The notes under the pieces were generated by a model. It did no database searches. It saw only the letters and a program-made list of their open reading frames with translations, and was not told the origin of the DNA. Position numbers and translations under genes: made by a program. A stretch of DNA of 10,445 nucleotides from Candidatus Brocadia sp. (GTDB lineage: Bacteria; Planctomycetota; Brocadiia; Brocadiales; Brocadiaceae), in the NCBI GenBank assembly GCA_030837935.1, contig JAUQXU010000423.1, positions 1 through 10,445 of the forward strand. The letters run 5' to 3'. Shown in pieces: positions 5,745 through 10,445 of the stretch (its first letter is position 1; each line of letters starts with the position of its first letter).

Positions 5745-6914
5745 ATGAAGATTGCATTGGTGGTATATCAGTTTATCAAGGAAAAAGGTGGGGTGGAAAG
5801 TTATGTATGTAACTTATCCAAACAACTCCTTGATCGAGGTCACGAAGTGCATATCTTTGCCCATCGATTTGGTCATGACCGTGATACAAGATTAACCATT
5901 CATCATGTGCCGGTCATTGCCTTCTGGTCTCCATTAAAATACTGGACTTTTGCGGTAAATGCCCCTAAGATTATTAAAAAAACTGCAATAAAATTCGATC
6001 TCGTTCATGGATTTACGCAGACATTGTTTCAGGATATTTACCGGGTCGGCGGGGGATGTCATTGGGACTATATGGTGCATACCTATCCCTTGATGCAATC
6101 GCCTTTTGGCAAGATTCTCATATGCCTTAATCCAAGGCATTTTTCTCTTTTGCTTTTAGAAAAAATTATTTTTAAGAAGAAATGTTATAAACAAATCACC
6201 TGCATTTCCAAACAATGCAAGAAAGAAATTATAAACCATTATAAATTATCTCCAAATGACATAGAGATTATTTATAACGGTGTAGATATAAATATATTTA
6301 CACCCCAAAATAGACTAACATACAGAGACGAAGTAAGGGCTACATACGGAATTGTACCAGATGAAGTTCTTCTATTGTTTGTTGGTTCCGGGTTTAAGAG
6401 GAAAGGACTAAAACATGTTATCGATGCCTTGCCCTTAGTCGAGAAATCACAAAAAGTGAAATTGCTCGTTGTGGGAAAAGGGAATATTCAAGAATATCAA
6501 AGGCTTGCAAAAGAAAAAGGCATTCTCGATAAGCTGATCTTTGCTGGTATAACCAAACATATCCATGAGATATATGCAGGGGGGGACATTTTTGTTTTCC
6601 CCAGTGAGTATGATGCCTTTGGTACCGCCTGCCTTGAGGCAATGGCATCAGGGCTTCCTGTCATTGCCAGCAAAACCAGTGGGGTATCTGAGATTATAAC
6701 ACAAGGGAAAGAGGGTTTCGTCATCAACCACCCTATCAATGCTGAAGAAATAGCAAATTATATTCATGTACTTCTGGAAAATGAAAAAAGGGAACAAATA
6801 GGATCCGCTGCAAGACAAAAAGCAGAAATGTATTCCTTCGAGGCAAATATTGAAAAAACACTCGATATTTATCGGAAGGTATTGGATATTCATTACAATG
6901 CAGGTAAGCATTAA
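5745..6914 (+). CDS. GT4-family glycosyltransferase, WaaG-like
   Basis: This 389-residue GT-B enzyme shows the N-terminal acceptor-side motif K-G-G-V-E at 14-18, the WaaG-type R-V-G-G-G stretch in the middle, Y-N-G-V-D-I-N-I-F before the second domain, and the donor-binding segment around 287-305 (S-E-Y-D-A-F-G-T-A-C-L-E-A-M-A-S-G-L-P-V). The usual E-x7-E pair is D290-x7-E298. The family transfers a nucleotide-activated sugar with retention of configuration, and WaaG adds glucose to the inner lipopolysaccharide core. It is likely a peripheral enzyme on the cytoplasmic face. The start is set by the conserved M-K-I-A-L-V-V beta-strand, although the ribosome site is weak. Its 3' end overlaps the following kinase gene by 17 bp. 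A WaaG-like enzyme next to a WaaP-like kinase mirrors the E. coli core operon. The exact sugar is unknown. Confidence 0.87.
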   Translation: MKIALVVYQFIKEKGGVESYVCNLSKQLLDRGHEVHIFAHRFGHDRDTRLTIHHVPVIAFWSPLKYWTFAVNAPKIIKKTAIKFDLVHGFTQTLFQDIYRVGGGCHWDYMVHTYPLMQSPFGKILICLNPRHFSLLLLEKIIFKKKCYKQITCISKQCKKEIINHYKLSPNDIEIIYNGVDINIFTPQNRLTYRDEVRATYGIVPDEVLLLFVGSGFKRKGLKHVIDALPLVEKSQKVKLLVVGKGNIQEYQRLAKEKGILDKLIFAGITKHIHEIYAGGDIFVFPSEYDAFGTACLEAMASGLPVIASKTSGVSEIITQGKEGFVINHPINAEEIANYIHVLLENEKREQIGSAARQKAEMYSFEANIEKTLDIYRKVLDIHYNAGKH

Positions 6915-8547
6915 CAATTATATCAGAAATAACATTGGGTGGTCGGTAAAGGGTATATTATCTGATACCTTAAAAGAAATATTTGATTCCATTCATGAAA
7001 ATAAAAATTGTGAGGTCGTCCGTAGTGGATATTATAAAAAGGTATTGAGATATACCCATAACCAGGAGTCTTTTTATATAAAACTGTATACGGTTAGAAA
7101 TGTGCTGGAAAGTGTTAAATCACTATTTTCCCTATCAAAGGCACAAAAGGAATGGAATTATGGTCATAGACTGCTGAGGAATAACCTGCTCACTGCAGAA
7201 CTTGTCGCCGTGGGAGAGAAGAGACGCTTTGGAATGCTTAAAGAGTGTTATATAATTTCAAGGGCAATACCAAATAGTACGACGGTAAAGGAACTATTTT
7301 CGTTCCAACAATCTCCCGCAAACTCATTAAAGAAAATTACATTACTCAAAAATCTTATTTCATATGTTAAAACAGTGCATGATCACGGTATTTTTCATGG
7401 GGAACTCCATGCTGAAAATATATTGGTGGATCGGGATAATACCGCGTTATTTTATTTGCTGGACGTAGGACGTGCAGTATTTAAAAAGCGACCGCCGGTA
7501 TCGTTAAGGATTCGGGAACTATCGAGGTTATTTTATTCTGTTACCGATACCTGTACAAATGATGAAATAACAGGTTTGATAGATAATTATACAAGACAAC
7601 TGTTGTCTCCCAAAGACAAGGAAATTTTTCGCAGGGCTGTCTTGAAAGAAATTTACAAGATCAAGTACAGACTCTGGCACAGTAGAACAAAAAAATGTTT
7701 AAAAACGAATAATGTATTCAAGGTTACTACCCATGCCAGTTACACAGTAAATATGCGAAATGAATGGGATGTTAGTACACTGGCTGCCTTGATCAAGAAA
7801 CATATGCTTTCTTTCAAGGAACGGCCCGGTACTATTGTAAAATCATCTGCAAAAACAGGCATCACGCTTATCCCTGTATCTCACGAAGGCATCAAAAGTG
7901 TATGCATCAAAGAATACCGATATCCATCCGCAGTGAAGAGATTTTTCTATTCCTTCTGGAGTTCTCCTGCACGAAGGGCATGGGTTGCTGCTCATGGTTT
8001 GATAGCCGCAAACTTTCGGACTTCCAAACCCATTGCATTATTTGAGGAAAAAAGAACTGGCATACTCAAAAAGAGTTTTATTATTATGGAAGATATTTCC
8101 GCTTGTCTGCCGTGCAACAAATATGTTAGTAAAAACTTCGGTGATCTTTGCAATAAGGCTACCTCCGGAAAAAAACGGAGGTTTATTTCCTGTTTAGCAA
8201 TGTCTTTTAAGCAACTACACGACTCGGGCATATATCATCGTGATCTAAAGGCAAACAATATTATGATTAGGGAATTACCGGATACCTGGGACGTTTTTTA
8301 TTTGGATCTGGATCGGGTATCCTTTCATAAAAAAATAACCGTCAAAAAAAAGGTGAAAAATTTATCCCAATTAAATGCATCTATTCCCCATTGTATTACG
8401 TATACCGACAGATTACGATTTTATCGGGTGTATGCAGGCATAAAAAATCTTACGAAAGAAGACAAGAAAATATTACGGGCAATTGTTCGTTTAAGCATAC
8501 AACGAAAGCACGTGTGGGTTCCAAAAACACAAATTACAGAGGTTTGA
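6898..8547 (+). CDS. Tandem WaaP/InaA-like lipopolysaccharide kinase
   Basis: The 549-residue product contains two consecutive kinase-like domains of the WaaP/InaA type. Domain 1 (about 40-270) has the beta-3 lysine motif F-Y-I-K-L-Y, then H-G-E-L-H-A-E-N at 167-174 and L-D-V-G with Asp189; the catalytic Asp is replaced by Glu169. Domain 2 (about 290-545) has C-I-K-E-Y, a regular H-R-D-L-K-A-N-N at 447-454 with Asp449, and metal-binding L-D-L-D-R with Asp470/472. Phosphotransfer is therefore expected mainly from domain 2. The family phosphorylates sugars such as core heptose. The frame extends back to ATG 6850, but ATG 6898 is preferred: it leaves only a 17-bp overlap with the upstream gene and a normal family N-terminus. 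Single-domain relatives are about half this length. Confidence 0.82.
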   Translation: MQVSINNYIRNNIGWSVKGILSDTLKEIFDSIHENKNCEVVRSGYYKKVLRYTHNQESFYIKLYTVRNVLESVKSLFSLSKAQKEWNYGHRLLRNNLLTAELVAVGEKRRFGMLKECYIISRAIPNSTTVKELFSFQQSPANSLKKITLLKNLISYVKTVHDHGIFHGELHAENILVDRDNTALFYLLDVGRAVFKKRPPVSLRIRELSRLFYSVTDTCTNDEITGLIDNYTRQLLSPKDKEIFRRAVLKEIYKIKYRLWHSRTKKCLKTNNVFKVTTHASYTVNMRNEWDVSTLAALIKKHMLSFKERPGTIVKSSAKTGITLIPVSHEGIKSVCIKEYRYPSAVKRFFYSFWSSPARRAWVAAHGLIAANFRTSKPIALFEEKRTGILKKSFIIMEDISACLPCNKYVSKNFGDLCNKATSGKKRRFISCLAMSFKQLHDSGIYHRDLKANNIMIRELPDTWDVFYLDLDRVSFHKKITVKKKVKNLSQLNASIPHCITYTDRLRFYRVYAGIKNLTKEDKKILRAIVRLSIQRKHVWVPKTQITEV

Positions 8548-8564
8548 TATCTTAAAAACCATTT

Positions 8565-8568
8565 GGAG
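8565..8568 (+). promoter_or_regulatory. Ribosome binding site fixing the GTG start of the methyltransferase
   Basis: GGAG lies 8 nt before GTG 8577, within the 29-bp gap after the kinase stop. Its ideal spacing supports the GTG start. Confidence 0.7.
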
Positions 8569-8576
8569 AAAGAACT

Positions 8577-9287
8577 GTGGGGCTAAAAACATTATTGGGT
8601 ATCAAGAAACACCAGTGGAAAAAATCAGTTAAAAAATTTATTGATAAGATAAAAACGGCTTTCCCTCAGTATCCATGGAATGATTTTTATCGAATCTCGG
8701 AACATTTCTTGTGCAGAGAATCGTCCTCATTACCAGAACGTGCCTTTTTGTTTCGTTTATCCCATGATCTCCAGGCAAATGCAAAAATTGTAGAGATTGG
8801 CAGTTGGATTGGTGAATCATCCTGTCTCTTAGCCTGGGGGTTAAAGGGCAACGGGGCAAAATTATATGCTGTTGACAACTTCAAGGGAGAGGCAAGCGAC
8901 CCTTCTGCCAGAACGAGATATCAAGAAAGAATGTATCGATTGAAAATAGACAACATCAAGGAAAGTTTTGACAAAAATATTGCCCATTTTAACCTGTCAT
9001 CGCAGGTTGAAGCGATTGTCGCTGACTCTCTGGCGGCTGCAAAAGCTTTTCGCGAACCTGCCCATTCTATTGACCTTTTATTTATCGATGGCGACCATTC
9101 AGAAGACGCAACCAGAAATGATATCATAGCGTGGTTGCCATTTCTTAAACACGGTGGAATCATTGTATTCCACGATTTTTCATCAAATCATGGCGTTCCA
9201 CAGGCAATTTGGTGGGCAGTAAAACAATCATATTTTTCCGAGTTGATCGGAGTATATGGTACAATGATCGCTTTTGAGGTTTGTTAA
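8577..9287 (+). CDS. SAM-dependent methyltransferase (Methyltransf_24 type)
   Basis: The 236-residue protein has a class I methyltransferase fold. SAM-binding motif I is I-V-E-I-G-S-W-I-G-E-S at 71-81 (Glu73, Gly75, Gly79), and the ribose-binding acid is Asp100 in A-V-D-N-F. It continues with F-I-D-G-D-H-S at 169-175 and H-D-F at 199-201, the Asp/His set typical of the Methyltransf_24 group. Several of these are metal-assisted O-methyltransferases of sugars or glycan precursors. No signal peptide or membrane span is visible, so it is cytoplasmic. It starts at GTG with a good ribosome site. Its position between a sugar kinase and a glycosyltransferase suggests it methylates a sugar of the surface glycan. 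The acceptor is inferred, not shown. Confidence 0.85.
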   Translation: MGLKTLLGIKKHQWKKSVKKFIDKIKTAFPQYPWNDFYRISEHFLCRESSSLPERAFLFRLSHDLQANAKIVEIGSWIGESSCLLAWGLKGNGAKLYAVDNFKGEASDPSARTRYQERMYRLKIDNIKESFDKNIAHFNLSSQVEAIVADSLAAAKAFREPAHSIDLLFIDGDHSEDATRNDIIAWLPFLKHGGIIVFHDFSSNHGVPQAIWWAVKQSYFSELIGVYGTMIAFEVC

Positions 9288-9323
9288 ATGAAAACCATGC
9301 TTTTGTATTCAAAAAAGAATCTG

Positions 9324-9329
9324 TATAAT
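9324..9329 (+). promoter_or_regulatory. Possible internal -10 box before the second glycosyltransferase
   Basis: A perfect TATAAT lies in the 73-bp gap between the methyltransferase and the next gene, but no good -35 box is found at 16-18 bp. It is either a weak internal promoter or a chance match in AT-rich DNA. Confidence 0.25.
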
Positions 9330-9360
9330 TTTGTGAAATCTGTGGGTTCAATTTGTAAAA

Positions 9361-10347
9361 ATGGAAAAGGTTTATTTTCTCATACAAGGATGGGATCATC
9401 CGGCAAGCAGGTATAGAGTATTACAATATATTCCTTATCTTAAAGAATCACAAATAGAGGCAAAGGTTGCGCTCTTCCCGGATTCTTTCATCAAGTGGAT
9501 GAAACTATTTTCAGAGCTTAAAGATTACCACATAGTATTTGTTCAAAAGAAACGGCTATGGCATTGGCAACTCTGGTATCTTAGACGGAAACACATCTCG
9601 ATTATCTACGATTTCGATGATGCCATTATGTTTAAAAGTCCTGTAGATGGCGGTGGCCGGTCTTTTAAAAGACAAAGGACATTTGCCAGGATGGTACGGT
9701 ACAGTGACCAGGTTATAGCCGGAAATCAATACCTGAAATCACAGGCCTTGCCTTATAATAAGAATATAATCACCATACCTACAGCGATTGATACAAGCAG
9801 ATACGCTATCAAGGATTATAGGAGAAGCAAAGAAAATGTTACGATTGGATGGATAGGGAGCAAATCTTCGCTGCCATTCTTAAAAGAGCTTACCCCTGCC
9901 TTTGATCATTTAGCAAACCAATACAAATCTGCAGAACTAAAGATTATTTGTAACGATTTTTTCAATTGTAATACGATGCCGGTTATAAAAAAAATGTGGG
10001 CGCTTGAAGATGAAAATTCAGATTTGCAGGATATTGATATTGGTCTGGCGCCCTTGCCTGATCACGAATGGACAAAGGGTAAATGCGCTACCAAATTACT
10101 CCAATATCTCTCTGTGGGGATTCCTGCAGTCTGCTCTCCGGTTGGCGTACATACTGAAATAATAAAAGAAGGAGGAAATGGTTTCTTTGCAGCCTCCACA
10201 CAGGAATGGATCGAAAAGATCGGTCTTCTCATAAAGGACAAGGCCCTTCGGGAACGTATAGGACTGGAAGGGAAGAAAACAGTGGAATCTTCTTATTCAC
10301 TGAAAGCAAATATACCAAAATTTATCAATATCATAAATGGGCTTTAA
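9361..10347 (+). CDS. Glycosyltransferase, GT-B fold (GT4-like)
   Basis: The 328-residue protein opens with a Rossmann strand and the family motif G-W-D-H-P-A-S-R-Y-R-V near residues 10-20. A D-F-D-D-A segment occurs in the first domain, and I-G-W-I-G-S begins the second. The donor-site region reads K-G-K-C-A-T-K-L-L-Q-Y-L-S-V-G-I-P-A-V at 239-257, where Lys and Tyr residues stand in place of a classical E-x7-E. It should transfer a sugar from a nucleotide donor in the cytoplasm, with donor and acceptor unknown. ATG 9361 lacks a Shine-Dalgarno sequence, but the frame is closed by a TGA at 9334 and no other ATG or GTG precedes it. The next gene follows after 5 bp, indicating one transcription unit. 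Confidence 0.83.
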   Translation: MEKVYFLIQGWDHPASRYRVLQYIPYLKESQIEAKVALFPDSFIKWMKLFSELKDYHIVFVQKKRLWHWQLWYLRRKHISIIYDFDDAIMFKSPVDGGGRSFKRQRTFARMVRYSDQVIAGNQYLKSQALPYNKNIITIPTAIDTSRYAIKDYRRSKENVTIGWIGSKSSLPFLKELTPAFDHLANQYKSAELKIICNDFFNCNTMPVIKKMWALEDENSDLQDIDIGLAPLPDHEWTKGKCATKLLQYLSVGIPAVCSPVGVHTEIIKEGGNGFFAASTQEWIEKIGLLIKDKALRERIGLEGKKTVESSYSLKANIPKFINIINGL

Positions 10348-10352
10348 CCGAA

Positions 10353-10445
10353 ATGAAGATACTTTACCTATATTCAGATTGGAAGTGGACGGGTCCTTCT
10401 CAACCCATAGTTGAATTATGCAACTTTATGAGTGAAAAGGCTGAG
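10353..10445 (+). CDS. Glycosyltransferase, N-terminal fragment (runs off the right edge)
   Basis: Thirty-one codons from ATG 10353 to the window end encode M-K-I-L-Y-L-Y-S-D-W-K-W-T-G-P-S and onward. This is the usual first beta-strand and glycine loop of a GT4-type glycosyltransferase, of the subgroup with the D-W-K-W-T-G-P opening. It begins 5 bp after the previous stop and has no separate ribosome site, so it is probably translated by coupling. The rest of the protein is outside the window. Confidence 0.7.
   Translation, partial: MKILYLYSDWKWTGPSQPIVELCNFMSEKAE

Noticed and set aside
6850..6897. Longer N-terminus of the tandem kinase from ATG 6850
   Set aside because: It would overlap the glycosyltransferase by 65 bp, adds residues unlike the family, and lacks a better ribosome site than ATG 6898.
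9288..9416. Short plus-strand frame (42 codons) starting with ATG directly after the methyltransferase stop (TAAATG)
   Set aside because: It runs out of frame into the glycosyltransferase, has no motif and no ribosome site. It might act as a coupling mini-ORF, but nothing in the sequence supports this.
1..10445. Defence system, CRISPR array, phage or transposon content
   Set aside because: MoxR plus vWA proteins occur in some defence-like islands, but here they form the common MoxR/DUF58 arrangement with a secreted partner. No effector, nuclease, transposase, terminal repeat or spaced repeat array was seen.

Overview
The window is about 10.4 kb of AT-leaning bacterial DNA (visibly below 50% GC) with tightly packed genes. 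The content is a MoxR/DUF58 pair, a stand-alone FMN-type glutamate-synthase-like protein, a secreted esterase, and a glycan cluster with WaaG-like and WaaP-like enzymes. This points to a Gram-negative-type envelope. The overall flavour resembles anammox planctomycetes (Brocadiales), but that assignment is an impression from protein style and was not checked by a search.

Region 1 (1-2076, minus strand) is a compact operon read right to left: a MoxR AAA+ ATPase with a GTG start, a DUF58/von Willebrand-type protein 5 bp later, then the beginning of a secreted protein whose ATG overlaps the DUF58 stop codon. The last gene runs off the left edge. Genes in such operons usually work together as an ATPase plus metal-binding adaptor acting on envelope or membrane targets.

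Region 2 (2077-2448) is a divergent control region. It holds a good minus-strand promoter candidate for moxR with a 16-bp palindrome over its -35 box. On the plus strand there is a sigma-70-type promoter (TTGACA, 17 bp, TATATA) and a sigma-54-like GG-N10-GC element further upstream, both facing the glutamate-synthase-like gene.

Region 3 (2449-4278) is a monocistronic unit: an FMN-binding glutamate-synthase-family protein with an unusual N-terminal four-cysteine motif and a lysine/alanine-rich tail, followed by a strong intrinsic terminator.

Region 4 (4302-5620) is a secreted alpha/beta-hydrolase (esterase type) with a complete Ser-Asp-His triad. It starts within a few bases of the predicted transcription start and ends in an inverted repeat.

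Region 5 (5622-10445, plus strand) is a cell-surface glycan cluster: a WaaG-like GT4 glycosyltransferase, a double-domain WaaP/InaA-like sugar kinase, a SAM-dependent methyltransferase, a second glycosyltransferase, and the start of a third that runs off the right edge. Overlaps or short gaps link these genes. Together they would add, phosphorylate and methylate sugars of a lipopolysaccharide core or related surface glycan. No tRNA, rRNA, CRISPR array or insertion sequence was seen.
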